From positions 1 to 64,000 of the forward strand of contig NZ_JACSWB010000164.1 of NCBI RefSeq assembly GCF_016888135.1: DNA of 64,000 nucleotides. The letters are read 5' to 3'. Position 1 is the stretch's first letter. The number at the start of each line of letters is the position of its first letter. This DNA is from Leptolyngbya sp. CCY15150 (GTDB lineage: Bacteria > Cyanobacteriota > Cyanobacteriia > RECH01). This document shows, piece after piece, positions 15,833-25,076 of the stretch. A program made the position numbers and the translations under genes. The notes below the pieces were generated by a model. The model ran no database searches. It had not been told where the DNA came from and saw only the letters and a list, made by a program, of their open reading frames with translations.

Positions 15833-16248
15833 ACCGTTACCATGCAAGGTAATACTGCCAGGAGCGAGAGGGCAGGGCAGGGACGGTCATCTTCAGAAGA
15901 TAGCCAAGTCCTCGGCGCGCTGATCCGTTGCTGGGGCAGAGTTTGAATTTTATCGCATTCGGTGGAGCATCCTGTGCTTAGTCTACCGATCGCTCAAGGT
16001 TGGACATGTATTCTAGACATGCATTGACGCAGAAGATAGACATAGATTCAGGACGATGGACGCATCAAGGCAAGATTCTTTGAGAACCTTGAATATGCCT
16101 TAAGGCACGGAGTCCGGTTGACCGAACTCGGTAAACTGGTAGGGGTTCCATCACGAGCCGCCGGTCGAGAGAGTTGACCTACCACCCTAGGGTGGAGCAA
16201 TGGATATCTTATTGATGTCACTACATAAACATTTACGTGAGAGTTTCT
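15833..16248. other. Intergenic region between divergent livM-type gene and pgi
   Basis: About 416 nt. It contains the perfect 14-bp palindrome CCACCCTAGGGTGG (16182-16195), which starts 3 nt after a TTGACC hexamer (16174-16179), 54 nt before the pgi ATG. I could not pair the hexamer with a good -10 box. No coding sequence is evident. Confidence 0.55.
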
Positions 16249-17835
16249 ATGGATGCGATCGCACTCTGGCAACGGTATCAAGATTGGTTGTACTACCACA
16301 GTGGTTTGGGGCTCTACCTCGATATCAGTCGGATGCAGTTTGATGATGCGTTTGTGGAGGAGATGCGTCCCAGGTTTGAACAGGCCTTTGCCGATCAGGT
16401 CGCTCTAGAGGGAGGAGCGATCGCCAACCCGGATGAAGATCGTATGGTGGGCCACTACTGGCTGCGCAATCCCGACCTTGCGCCGACCGCTGAACTCAAG
16501 CAAGACATTGTTGAGACCCTAGAGCAGATCAAAACGGTTGTTCACAAAATTCATACCGGCGAACTGCATCCACCCCAGGGCGGCAAGTTTACCGATGTGC
16601 TGTCGGTGGGCATTGGTGGATCGGCCCTAGGGCCCCAGTTCGTCGCCGAGGCTTTAGCCGATCCCAACCCGCCGTTGCGGATGCACTTCATTGACAACAC
16701 CGATCCCACCGGCATCGATCGCGTCTTGGAACGCTTGGGCGATCGCTTAATTTCCACCTTGGTGATCACCACCTCCAAATCAGGCGGAACGCCGGAAACC
16801 CGCAACGGCATGATGGAAGTTCACCATGCTTACCAGGCTCGGGGTCTAGAGTTTTCTCGCTATGCGATCGCTGTCACCGGCCATGGCAGCACGTTGGATC
16901 AATTAGCCAAATCCGAAGGCTGGCTGGCCACCTTCCCCATGCACGACTGGGTGGGAGGACGCACCTCGGAAATGTCGGCGGTGGGCCTGTTGCCGGCGGC
17001 GCTTCAGGGCATTGATATCCAAGCCATGCTAGATGGCGCAGCGGAGATGGATGCGGCTACCCGTGTGCCGACCCTGGAAAAAAATCCGGCGGCGCTCCTG
17101 GCCCTGAGCTGGCACTATGCCGGCAATGGGAAGGGCGATAAGGACATGGTGATGTTGCCCTATAAAGACAGTCTGCTGTTGTTTAGCCGCTACCTGCAGC
17201 AGTTGGTGATGGAATCCTTGGGCAAAGCTACTGACCTCGATGGCAATACGGTGCATCAAGGCATTGCGGTGTATGGCAACAAGGGATCAACGGATCAGCA
17301 CGCCTATGTGCAACAACTGCGGGATGGCGTTCCCAATTTCTTTGTCACCTTCATCGAAGTATTAGGCGATCGCTCTGGCCCATCCATCGAGGTGGAACCG
17401 GGGGTGACCAGCGGTGACTATCTGTCGGGGCTGCTGCAAGGAACCCGTCAGGCCCTGTTCGAAAACCAGCGCGATTCCATTACGGTGACCATTCCTGCCG
17501 TGACGCCGCAGATCGTAGGAGCGTTGATTGCTCTTTATGAGCGGGCGGTGGGCATCTATGCCTCCTTGGTCAACATCAATGCCTATCATCAACCGGGTGT
17601 AGAAGCCGGCAAAAAGGCCGCTGCTGGTGTCCTCAGTTTGCAGCAGCAGGTGGTCAAAACCTTAGCTGCAGCCAAGCAACCCCTGTCGCTCAAGACCCTG
17701 GCAGATCAGGTCGGCGCTCCCGATCAAATCGAGACGATCTACCGAATTGTGCGCCATCTCCATGCCAATCAGCGGGGAGTTGTGCTCAAGGGCGATTTGG
17801 CCCGTCCCAGTAGCTTGGCGATCGCTCTAGAGTAA
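16249..17835 (+). CDS. pgi: Glucose-6-phosphate isomerase
   Basis: Interconverts glucose 6-phosphate and fructose 6-phosphate in glycolysis, gluconeogenesis and the sugar-phosphate exchange with the Calvin cycle. Diagnostic motifs are [22 protein letters not shown] (phosphate binding) and [21 protein letters not shown]. The 528 residues match the cyanobacterial type. The start is ATG 16249, since [14 protein letters not shown] is the usual N-terminus; an in-frame GTG at 16237 would add four residues. It converges with msrA, 34 nt apart. Confidence 0.97.
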   Translation: MDAIALWQRYQDWLYYHSGLGLYLDISRMQFDDAFVEEMRPRFEQAFADQVALEGGAIANPDEDRMVGHYWLRNPDLAPTAELKQDIVETLEQIKTVVHKIHTGELHPPQGGKFTDVLSVGIGGSALGPQFVAEALADPNPPLRMHFIDNTDPTGIDRVLERLGDRLISTLVITTSKSGGTPETRNGMMEVHHAYQARGLEFSRYAIAVTGHGSTLDQLAKSEGWLATFPMHDWVGGRTSEMSAVGLLPAALQGIDIQAMLDGAAEMDAATRVPTLEKNPAALLALSWHYAGNGKGDKDMVMLPYKDSLLLFSRYLQQLVMESLGKATDLDGNTVHQGIAVYGNKGSTDQHAYVQQLRDGVPNFFVTFIEVLGDRSGPSIEVEPGVTSGDYLSGLLQGTRQALFENQRDSITVTIPAVTPQIVGALIALYERAVGIYASLVNINAYHQPGVEAGKKAAAGVLSLQQQVVKTLAAAKQPLSLKTLADQVGAPDQIETIYRIVRHLHANQRGVVLKGDLARPSSLAIALE

Positions 17836-17869
17836 AACGGGAATCGGGCGTCTGTGGGGGCGATCGCTC

Positions 17870-18352
17870 TTACGCTTGGCCCGCCCGCTTCTTAGCGTAA
17901 TAGTTCTGATGGGCATCTTCCGCCATATAGAAAGCGGAGATCGGCTGAATCTGCGTTTGTAGCGGGCGATCGTATTGACCGGACTGGATAATCCGCTGTT
18001 TGGAGGCTTGGGCCCGCTGTTCTTGATCAGCACTATGAACAAAAATCATAGAGCGGTACTGGGGGCCCTTGTCGGGGCCCTCGCGATCAAGCTTGGTGGG
18101 ATTATGGATGCTCCAAAAGACTTCCAGGAGGCGATCGTAGCTGATGCAGCTCGGTTCATAGTCGATCTGCACGGCTTCCACATGCCCAGTCATGCCGCCA
18201 CAGACGTCTAGATAACTAGGATTCAGCCAATGTCCACCGGTGTAGCCCACCGCTGTGTTCACAACGCCATCCAGTTGGCGGAACGACGCTTCAACGCCCC
18301 AAAAACATCCAGCAGCAAAGGTTGCAGTCTGTGTGGATGGAGTAATATTCAT
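17870..18352 (-). CDS. msrA: Peptide-methionine (S)-S-oxide reductase MsrA
   Basis: Repairs oxidised methionine (S-sulfoxide) in proteins, with thioredoxin as reductant. The catalytic motif GCFWGVEASF and the family motifs GYTGG, GHVEAV and DREGPDKGPQYRS are present. The 160-residue product from ATG 18352 begins MNITPSTQ and has AGAGAAG-like SD bases 6 nt upstream. An upstream ATG at 18412 would add 20 residues with no homology that I recognise. The Cys of GCFWG is the nucleophile; no C-terminal recycling cysteine pair is seen. Confidence 0.93.
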   Translation of the reverse strand: MNITPSTQTATFAAGCFWGVEASFRQLDGVVNTAVGYTGGHWLNPSYLDVCGGMTGHVEAVQIDYEPSCISYDRLLEVFWSIHNPTKLDREGPDKGPQYRSMIFVHSADQEQRAQASKQRIIQSGQYDRPLQTQIQPISAFYMAEDAHQNYYAKKRAGQA

Positions 18353-18712
18353 GGCTAACTTCTCTGCGTTCTTACTGCATCCAGCCGTAATCTGGCCAGC
18401 TATGTTCACCATAAGACGGAACTTACGATGTGTCTGCTATCTCGGTTGCTTGTCATGGAGGCCCTGTGCCGATAGCGATCGAGGGGGGAGGGCGGGTTAA
18501 TCCAACGTGAGTCTCCAACGAAAGGGGTGCGGTAAGGCACAAAAAAACATTGGAGATCCAGTTCCCCAATGCATCCTTTGTTGTCGTTATAATCGTTTTC
18601 GTTACAGTTGTTATAGTGCTGTTGCTCGAATAGCTGATCTTTTAGTCAGAAGCCAGGGCGATCGCTCTATATCATGCTGTCGGTTGATATGAACTAGGTG
18701 TTTGAGGGAATG
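18353..18712. other. Intergenic region left of the small membrane protein gene
   Basis: About 360 nt. It holds the imperfect hairpin CATTGG/CCAATG (18548-18553 with 18566-18571) and an isolated TATAAT (18588-18593) without a matching -35 box. A 61-codon frame crosses it on the plus strand but has poor, Cys/Arg-rich composition and no start signal. No gene is called. Confidence 0.5.
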
Positions 18713-19042
18713 CTAGTTCTGGGCGATGCGAGGAGAGCTTTCAACCCAGCTAGGATAATCTTCAACGGAAACAGTCCAGCCTGACATGTCTTCTGATAGG
18801 TAACTACGTTGGGTCATGTCGTTCATATAGCCGACGTAGTGCCCCATTAAAAAGTAGACGCCAACTAGGCCGGCGGCGGCGCTGGAAACCAGGAATCCTG
18901 CCAGCATTAGCGAAAACTCATGGCTCTCCACGGCTTGCTGCATCAGGTGTAATGCCCAGGCAACTAGACCTATAACTAAAAATAGGATTAGAACCATTGC
19001 TTTTCTTAAATGTGCGTTAACTAAAATTAACATTTCACTCAT
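18713..19042 (-). CDS. Hypothetical two-helix membrane protein
   Basis: A 109-residue protein that I do not recognise. Two hydrophobic segments (about 14-35 and 43-67) are separated by a short loop and followed by a mostly polar tail with two Trp and several Tyr. This tail could be cytoplasmic or periplasmic. The beginning of the gene is AT-rich. The SD is weak. It lies alone on the minus strand, 178 nt downstream of hisF. Confidence 0.65.
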   Translation of the reverse strand: MSEMLILVNAHLRKAMVLILFLVIGLVAWALHLMQQAVESHEFSLMLAGFLVSSAAAGLVGVYFLMGHYVGYMNDMTQRSYLSEDMSGWTVSVEDYPSWVESSPRIAQN

Positions 19043-19220
19043 TGTAACAGTTTCTTTTACAAACGCACAGGCTGAGGCAGGGGTGGTGTCTGCAGAAAAC
19101 CTTAAGACTTTTGGAAGGGCGATCGCTCCCTAAATCTATCAAGCTCATAACTGGTAAGGTATTCCGTGTTATTGAGGGTGAGAGCGATCGCCGAGAGATA
19201 GCGCAGGTGGATGGGGTCGG

Positions 19221-19988
19221 TTAGTGCCGCACCGGGATCTGTTGGGAGGCTAAATACTCTTTAATCTCAGAAATGGTGAGTTGACCATAGTGCAGTAAAG
19301 ATGCTAAAAGAGCTGCCTCGGCTCCTCCGTCGGTCAAGGCTTCTCCAATATGGGCGCAGGTGCCGGCCCCGCCGGAGGCAATCACCGGAATTTGCACGGC
19401 GTTGGCAATGGTGCGAGTGAGCTCTAGGTCATAGCCAGCCTGGGTGCCGTCGGCGTCCATGCTGGTAATTAAGAGTTCGCCAGCGCCGCGTTCAGCCACA
19501 TCTCGGGCCCAAGCGATCGCGTCTAGTCCGGTATTTTCGCGACCGCCCCTGATGTAGACATCCCAGCCAGGGTTGGTGGGATCGGGACGTCGCCGGGCAT
19601 CAATGGCCACTACGATGCATTGATTGCCGAAGCGATCGCTAGCCCGGTTTACAAAGTCTGGATTGCGCACGGCAGAAGAGTTAATGCTGATTTTGTCGGC
19701 TCCCGCCCTTAACAATTTTTTAATCGACTCTAAGGATTGGATGCCGCCGCCCACCGTCAGCGGAATGAAGACTTGCTCCGCTGTGCGATAGACCACGTCA
19801 AAAATAATGTCTCGATCTTCATGGGTGGCGGTGATGTCTAAAAAGACCAGTTCGTCGGCCCCAGCTTGGTTGTAGATCTGGGCCAGCTCCACTGGATCCC
19901 CAGCATCCTTCAAGTTGACGAAATTGACTCCCTTCACGACCCGTCCTGCTTTTACGTCTAAGCAGGGTAAAATCCGCTTTGCCAGCAT
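19221..19988 (-). CDS. hisF: Imidazole glycerol phosphate synthase cyclase subunit HisF
   Basis: A (beta/alpha)8 barrel that uses ammonia from HisH to convert PRFAR to imidazole glycerol phosphate and AICAR, in histidine synthesis. The catalytic aspartates are in [15 protein letters not shown] and [12 protein letters not shown], and the phosphate loop GGGIQ is present. The length is 255 residues, as usual. ATG 19988 is chosen ([12 protein letters not shown]) with AGGTGA upstream; two earlier in-frame starts (GTG 19997, ATG 19994) overlap that SD. No other his gene is adjacent, the usual scattered state in cyanobacteria. Confidence 0.96.
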   Translation of the reverse strand: MLAKRILPCLDVKAGRVVKGVNFVNLKDAGDPVELAQIYNQAGADELVFLDITATHEDRDIIFDVVYRTAEQVFIPLTVGGGIQSLESIKKLLRAGADKISINSSAVRNPDFVNRASDRFGNQCIVVAIDARRRPDPTNPGWDVYIRGGRENTGLDAIAWARDVAERGAGELLITSMDADGTQAGYDLELTRTIANAVQIPVIASGGAGTCAHIGEALTDGGAEAALLASLLHYGQLTISEIKEYLASQQIPVRH

Positions 19989-20229
19989 AGCCATCACCTA
20001 TACGCCAGCCCTTATGGTAAACGACTCGGTGGCGATCGCTGTTGAGGAATCCCATCTTTTTCCGGTGCCATGGGGCGATGGCGTGAGGGTCACCCACGAA
20101 ATTGCTGTTGATCGGGGAGAGAAAAGTTACCAGATTGGGGCAACCAGGCATTCAAATGAGTAACTTCAGGCTGATAGACTGTGAGATGGTTTGCTATGGA
20201 TGGTTTATTAGTTGTTGGGACTTGTTTGA

Positions 20230-20433
20230 ATGGCGATCTTAGAAGTAGGACAAAAGGTTCGGCTCTGCCGGCTGCGCGATCGGACGTCGGATGATGTGGT
20301 GAAGCGCTTGGGTAAGACGGGTGTGATCGAAGGCTTCAAAATGGTAGACGGCAGTGGTGTGGGACTGGTCGTCAAGTTTGAAGATGATCAGTTTTCCACC
20401 TGGTTTTTTGAGGACGAGCTGGAGATGGCATGA
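20230..20433 (+). CDS. petP: Cytochrome b6f complex subunit PetP (DUF2862)
   Basis: A 67-residue SH3-like protein that matches what I know of PetP: EVGQKVRLCRLRDR at the start, then GKTGVIEGFKMVDGSG and a WFFEDEL end. PetP is a peripheral, cytoplasm-side subunit of the cyanobacterial b6f complex that affects linear electron flow. The short acidic C-terminus is typical. No good SD is visible. The gene stands alone between hisF and the Get3d gene. Confidence 0.88.
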   Translation: MAILEVGQKVRLCRLRDRTSDDVVKRLGKTGVIEGFKMVDGSGVGLVVKFEDDQFSTWFFEDELEMA

Positions 20434-20533
20434 GCTTGAGTGGCGGCGATCAGTGGCGGGTTTCCTCGCATGTTGCCCTCCCGTGACCCATCCAATCAAC
20501 TAGGCTACCGTCCCGATTGGTACGGCTATCATC

Positions 20534-20560
20534 CTGCCCTGGGGGTATCCTTCAGGGCAG
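20534..20560 (+). terminator. Possible terminator behind petP
   Basis: CTGCCCTG (20534-20541) pairs with CAGGGCAG (20553-20560) around an 11-nt loop. Only a weak T-rich stretch (CGTTTGG) follows, so termination is plausible but not certain. Confidence 0.4.
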
Positions 20561-20632
20561 ACGTTTGGCTAGCCTAACAAAGGAACACTCCCATGGCTTT
20601 GTTCCAGATGTCGATTGCGTAGAAGGTCAACC

Positions 20633-21721
20633 ATGTCATTTATTTTGACGTTTTTAGGAAAAGGGGGCACAGGTCGCAGCACCATGGCGATCGCTGCTGC
20701 CCATCGTTTTGCTGCTCAAGGGCAGCGTACGCTACTCTTGGGTCAAGATCCAAGTCCAGGGTTTTCAACGCTACTGGGGCATGACGTCGGGACAAGTCCG
20801 GCAGCGATCGCCCCCAACTTGTCTGTGGTGCAGCTTCATACGGCTCAGTTGCTGGAGCAAAGCTGGGATGAACTGAAGCGCCAAGAGGCTACTTACCTGC
20901 GCACCCCGTTTTTCAAGGCCGTCTATGGACAAGAGCTGGGCGTGCTGCCGGGCATGGATACAGCCCTAGCTCTGAATGCTTTGCGGGAGTACGATGCTAG
21001 TGGTTCCTATGATGTCTTGGTCTACGACGGGACGGGGGATATGGCTACCCTGCGGATGCTGGGAATGCCGGAAATTTTGAGCTGGTATATACGCCGTTTC
21101 CGCACCGTTTTGAGTGAGTCGGATTTAGGTAAAACCCTTTCGCCGTTTGTGCAGCCCATTGCCGGAGCGATTTTGAATGTAGACTGGTCGGGAGATATTT
21201 TCTCGTCGCAGCCCGCGGGGCAAGTGAATAATCTTCTGGATAACGGCAAAATGGCGGTGGCGGATTCCAGTCGGGTGGCGGCCTACCTCGTGACGACGGA
21301 TCGCCCGGAGGCGATCGCCACGGCTCGATACCTGTGGGGCAGTGCGCAGCAGGTGGGGCTCACCGTTGGCGGTGTGTTGCTCAACCAAGCTGAGGGTGAT
21401 GTATCGGCGGAGTTTGCGCCCCTGTCCGTATCGTCCATTCCTCACCAGGCTAGTTGGGAGGCGATCGCCCCGGCTCTGCCCGATTTTCGCCAAGCCACCC
21501 AAGCGCCCCGCCCCATTACCGTGCATGAAAGCGATCGCAAGGTGAGTTTGTTTTTGCCAGGGTTCAATAAAACCCAGGTTAAGCTAACCCAGTATGGCCC
21601 TGAGGTGACCATCGAAGCCGGGGATCAGCGACGCAACATCTTCCTGCCGCCGGCCCTGCAGGGGCGATCGGTGACGGGGGCAAAATTCCAGGACGGATAC
21701 CTGATCATCTCCTTTGGCTAA
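20633..21721 (+). CDS. Get3d-type ATPase with C-terminal alpha-crystallin domain
   Basis: A 362-residue member of the ArsA/Get3 family. A P-loop of the deviant type, GKGGTGRST, starts the protein. The C-terminus (about residues 295-362, KVSLFLPGFNKTQVKL onward) has the Hsp20/alpha-crystallin fold pattern. This combination is the Get3d class found in cyanobacteria and plastids, whose client is not settled; canonical Get3 inserts tail-anchored proteins. In the P-loop an Arg stands where most Get3 proteins have the second Lys. ATG 20633 follows AGAAGG by 6 nt. An in-frame TTG at 20615 is rejected, since it lies upstream of that SD. Confidence 0.85.
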   Translation: MSFILTFLGKGGTGRSTMAIAAAHRFAAQGQRTLLLGQDPSPGFSTLLGHDVGTSPAAIAPNLSVVQLHTAQLLEQSWDELKRQEATYLRTPFFKAVYGQELGVLPGMDTALALNALREYDASGSYDVLVYDGTGDMATLRMLGMPEILSWYIRRFRTVLSESDLGKTLSPFVQPIAGAILNVDWSGDIFSSQPAGQVNNLLDNGKMAVADSSRVAAYLVTTDRPEAIATARYLWGSAQQVGLTVGGVLLNQAEGDVSAEFAPLSVSSIPHQASWEAIAPALPDFRQATQAPRPITVHESDRKVSLFLPGFNKTQVKLTQYGPEVTIEAGDQRRNIFLPPALQGRSVTGAKFQDGYLIISFG

Positions 21722-21895
21722 GCGCGACCAGCGAGGGTCATGATCTCGGGACGTTAGGCATCTACTTACTCATCAGGCGACCATCCCGCTGTATACCTTG
21801 AATACACTGAAGAACATCGATGGCGATCGCTGGTTACAGCGGCGATTCTGTCGATCCGTTTGGTGGTCTTCAACTTAGTCTCTGCCTTGAACCCT

Positions 21896-23338
21896 ATGAT
21901 TCCTGACCTAACTCAACTCTTGCAGTCTCTGCACGTCGATGCAGACTGGATCGGCCTGCGGGCCATGCGAGAGGTGTCAACGCGGCGATCGGTGCGCCGT
22001 CAGCATCCTACCCACAACGGCACCCGTTTAAATATGGGCATCATGGTGGAGGTGGTGGTGGATGGACAGTTGGGCTATGGAGCCACCAACTCCTTTGATC
22101 GTGACGATGTCCAGCGAGCTGCGGATCAAGCACAGCTCCAGGCGATCGCCGCTCGGCAGTGGGGGCTACATGCCTGTACCACGTCGGTGCGCCCGCCCGT
22201 GGTGGGGCACTATCGCTCGCCCTGTGCAAAACCGCTGGATGTGCTGACGGCGGGGGATGTGAATGATATTCTGCTGCGGCTATGTCGCCATTTGACGGTG
22301 TCGTCTCAGGTTGTGCAGGCGATCGCCACCGCCGTCACCCGGGAGATCGATATCTGGCTGGTGAGCAGCAGCGGTTCGGATGTGCATCAAACTCTGTCGG
22401 TAGTGGAAGGGCATCTGTCAGCCACGGCGGAGGATGGCGCGATCATTCAGCAGCGCAGTGACCACGGATACCTAGCCCATTCCTACCAAGGGGGCTGGGA
22501 ATGTTTTTTGACGGATGATCTCTGGGCGCGATCGCAGAACATTGGGGAGCAGGCGGTGGAACTGCTGACGGCGGAGGAATGCCCGACGGCCAAAACGACC
22601 CTCGTTCTGGCTCCTGATCAAATGATGCTGCAGTTGCATGAAAGTGTGGGGCATCCCCTAGAGCTGGATCGCATCTTGGGGGATGAGCGCAACTATGCGG
22701 GCGGTAGCTTTGTGAAACCCCAAGATTTCGGACGGTTGTCCTATGGTTCGCCGTTGATGAATGTGGTGTTTGATCCCACCATTGATGGCGAGCTAGCCAG
22801 CTACCAGTTTGATGACATCGGAGCCCCGGCCCAGCGGCAATACCTGATCCGAGCTGGCACCTTAGAGCGCGGTTTGGGCAGTTTGGAAAGCCAAGAGCGG
22901 CTGCGGGTGGGAGGCGTGGCCTGCGCTCGGGCCACCTCTTGGAACCGTCCGCCCATTGATCGCATGGCCAACCTCAACCTAGAGCCGGGTTCAACGCCCT
23001 TGCCGGAGCTGATTGCCCAGATTGACGATGGTATTTATATGGAAACCAATCGCTCTTGGTCGATTGACGATCAGCGCTATAAGTTTCAGTTTGGCTGTGA
23101 ATATGCCAAGCGGATCGAACAGGGACAGATCACCCGCACGCTGCGTAATCCCAACTACCGCGCCACAACGCCCGAGTTTTGGCATAGTCTCCGTCTTGTG
23201 GGCGATCGCTCCACCTGGCAACACTATGGCACGCCTCTCTGTGGCAAGGGTGAGCCCAATCAGTTGATTTGGGTGGGCCATGGATCGCCGGTCTGCGCCT
23301 TTGAGCACGTAGATGTTTTTGGAGGAGGGGCAGCATGA
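21896..23338 (+). CDS. tldD: TldD family metalloprotease subunit
   Basis: TldD/TldE form a heterodimeric zinc protease that degrades unfolded peptides and matures some modified peptides. The zinc motif HESVGHPLELD (HExxxH) is intact, and the downstream CGKGEP motif typical of TldD is present. The length is 480 residues. ATG 21896 is chosen; TTG 21860 or GTG 21863 would add non-conserved residues. The stop overlaps the start of the partner gene by 4 nt, so the two subunits are translationally coupled. Confidence 0.9.
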   Translation: MIPDLTQLLQSLHVDADWIGLRAMREVSTRRSVRRQHPTHNGTRLNMGIMVEVVVDGQLGYGATNSFDRDDVQRAADQAQLQAIAARQWGLHACTTSVRPPVVGHYRSPCAKPLDVLTAGDVNDILLRLCRHLTVSSQVVQAIATAVTREIDIWLVSSSGSDVHQTLSVVEGHLSATAEDGAIIQQRSDHGYLAHSYQGGWECFLTDDLWARSQNIGEQAVELLTAEECPTAKTTLVLAPDQMMLQLHESVGHPLELDRILGDERNYAGGSFVKPQDFGRLSYGSPLMNVVFDPTIDGELASYQFDDIGAPAQRQYLIRAGTLERGLGSLESQERLRVGGVACARATSWNRPPIDRMANLNLEPGSTPLPELIAQIDDGIYMETNRSWSIDDQRYKFQFGCEYAKRIEQGQITRTLRNPNYRATTPEFWHSLRLVGDRSTWQHYGTPLCGKGEPNQLIWVGHGSPVCAFEHVDVFGGGAA

Positions 23339-24678
23339 TGTCCACCAAAGCCGACCAGCTTGAACTTGCCTTCCGGCACTTGGTGACGGCCCTGGGCGAT
23401 CGCCTCCATGCCCATGAGCACATGAGTCTTGAACTCACGGGCGAACAAAGCCAGTTTGTCCGCTTCAATCGCGCGAAGGTTCGCCAAATTGGTACCGTCA
23501 GCGACTGTCAGGTGCGGCTGACGTTGATGGCCGATCAGCGTACCGGCTACTACGACCTACCGCTGACGGGCATCTGGGATCAAGATTGGCACCATGCCCA
23601 AGCTGCCCTCGACACCCTGCGGCGCGACCTGCCCCAACTGCCGGTGGATCCCTACTTGGTCTTGCCCAGCGGCACGGCCACCAGCGGCGAACTCTATCAG
23701 GGCAATATCCCGGCTCCCAGGGATGTGCCGGATTTGGTGTTGGCGGAGGTGGCGGGACTAGATTTTGCGGGCCTATATGCGGGTGGACGCATGGTGCGCG
23801 GCTACGCCGATTCGGTGGGGCAATATCACTGGTTTGCCACCGATTCCTTCACCCTCGACTATTCTCTATTTACCGCTGAGGGGCAGGCGGTGAAGGGTAC
23901 CTATGCCGGTAGTCATTGGCAGCCCAATCGCTATACTGCCCGGCTCGACCAAGCCAAGCAGCAGCTCACCCGCTTAGCTCAGCCGAGTAAGGCGGTGCCA
24001 GCGGGCAGCTATCGCACCTATTTTGCTCCGGCGGCGATCGCTGAACTGTTGAGCATGTTTTCCTGGGGAGGGATCAGTGAAGCCGCGCTGCAGCGGGGGG
24101 ATAGTGCCTTCCGATTGCTGCAAACCGGGGAGCGCCTATCGCCCCTGTTCACCCTGTCGGAAGACTTTAGCCATGGTTTGGTACCCCGCTTTAACCAACT
24201 GGGCGACATGACGCCTGCCCACGTGCCGCTGATTGTGCAAGGAGAGTTGGTGAATACCCTGGTCAATGCTCGCACGGCCAAGGAGTATGGCAAGGTTGCT
24301 AACGGAGCCAATGAGGGGGAAACGCTGCGATCGCCTGATCTCCAGCCAGGTACTCTATCCCCCGATCATGTCCTGTCCACGTTGGATACCGGGCTGTATG
24401 TCTCCAATTTGCACTATCTCAACTGGAGCGATCGCCCCACGGGACGAATTACCGGCATGACTCGCTATGCTTGTTTTTGGGTCGAAGCTGGTCAGATCAT
24501 TGCCCCCATTGAAAACCTACGGTTTGACGAAAGTTTCTACCGCTGCTTTGGCAGTAACCTGGTGGCGTTGACGCAAACCCAGGACTTTGTGCCAGAAGTG
24601 GGTAGCTATGAACATCGCGATCTAGGCGGTATGTGGGTTCCTGGCGCGATCGTCGATGATTTTGTCTATACTCTTTAA
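23335..24678 (+). CDS. TldE/PmbA family subunit, partner of TldD
   Basis: The second subunit of the TldD/TldE protease. It has the general fold pattern (RFNRAKVRQIGT near the start, NGANEGETLRSPDLQPG near residue 330, then LDTGLYVSNLHYLNWSDRPTGRITGM) but lacks an HExxxH motif, as expected for TldE/PmbA. 447 residues. It overlaps the tldD stop by 4 nt. The product usually forms half of the active-site chamber and supplies no zinc ligand. The next 400 nt contain no clear terminator. Confidence 0.87.
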   Translation: MMSTKADQLELAFRHLVTALGDRLHAHEHMSLELTGEQSQFVRFNRAKVRQIGTVSDCQVRLTLMADQRTGYYDLPLTGIWDQDWHHAQAALDTLRRDLPQLPVDPYLVLPSGTATSGELYQGNIPAPRDVPDLVLAEVAGLDFAGLYAGGRMVRGYADSVGQYHWFATDSFTLDYSLFTAEGQAVKGTYAGSHWQPNRYTARLDQAKQQLTRLAQPSKAVPAGSYRTYFAPAAIAELLSMFSWGGISEAALQRGDSAFRLLQTGERLSPLFTLSEDFSHGLVPRFNQLGDMTPAHVPLIVQGELVNTLVNARTAKEYGKVANGANEGETLRSPDLQPGTLSPDHVLSTLDTGLYVSNLHYLNWSDRPTGRITGMTRYACFWVEAGQIIAPIENLRFDESFYRCFGSNLVALTQTQDFVPEVGSYEHRDLGGMWVPGAIVDDFVYTL

Positions 24679-25076
24679 CGGGACAGGATTTGAACGGGAT
24701 CAAGATAGCGGCGGCAAGATGCCATCTAGGGCTGAGTACGGTGATGGGGACATCTGATCCCTTAGCTTTCCCTTAATCCAAGGGGGTGATCCAAGGGGTA
24801 TCCAGCCGACTCGTCATGCTTGGGGACAAAAAATGGTATCGAAACTAGGGCTCAGCCTACAGGTGGGCACTGTCTACCCTACAACGGCCGTCCATCTTCG
24901 GTGCAGCCGCAGGTCGATCAAAAGCATGGTCGCTGCCGCGGCGGCACCCTGCGTTGCCGATTCGGGCTCAACCCAGGCGATCGCTCAGGGATAGTTAATC
25001 TAGCGTTGTCTAGGTGGCGAACCTAGGCGTAAGTTTCTGTGCTAGTCCTGGCGGCGTGATCCCGTCTCCCGCGTTT
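24679..25076. other. Intergenic region between tldE and the AI-2E transporter gene
   Basis: About 398 nt with a direct repeat of ATCCAAGGGG near 24777 and a HIP1 site near 24980. A 68-codon plus-strand frame here has Cys/Arg/Gly-rich composition and no start signal. I see no gene, no terminator and no clear promoter. Confidence 0.5.
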
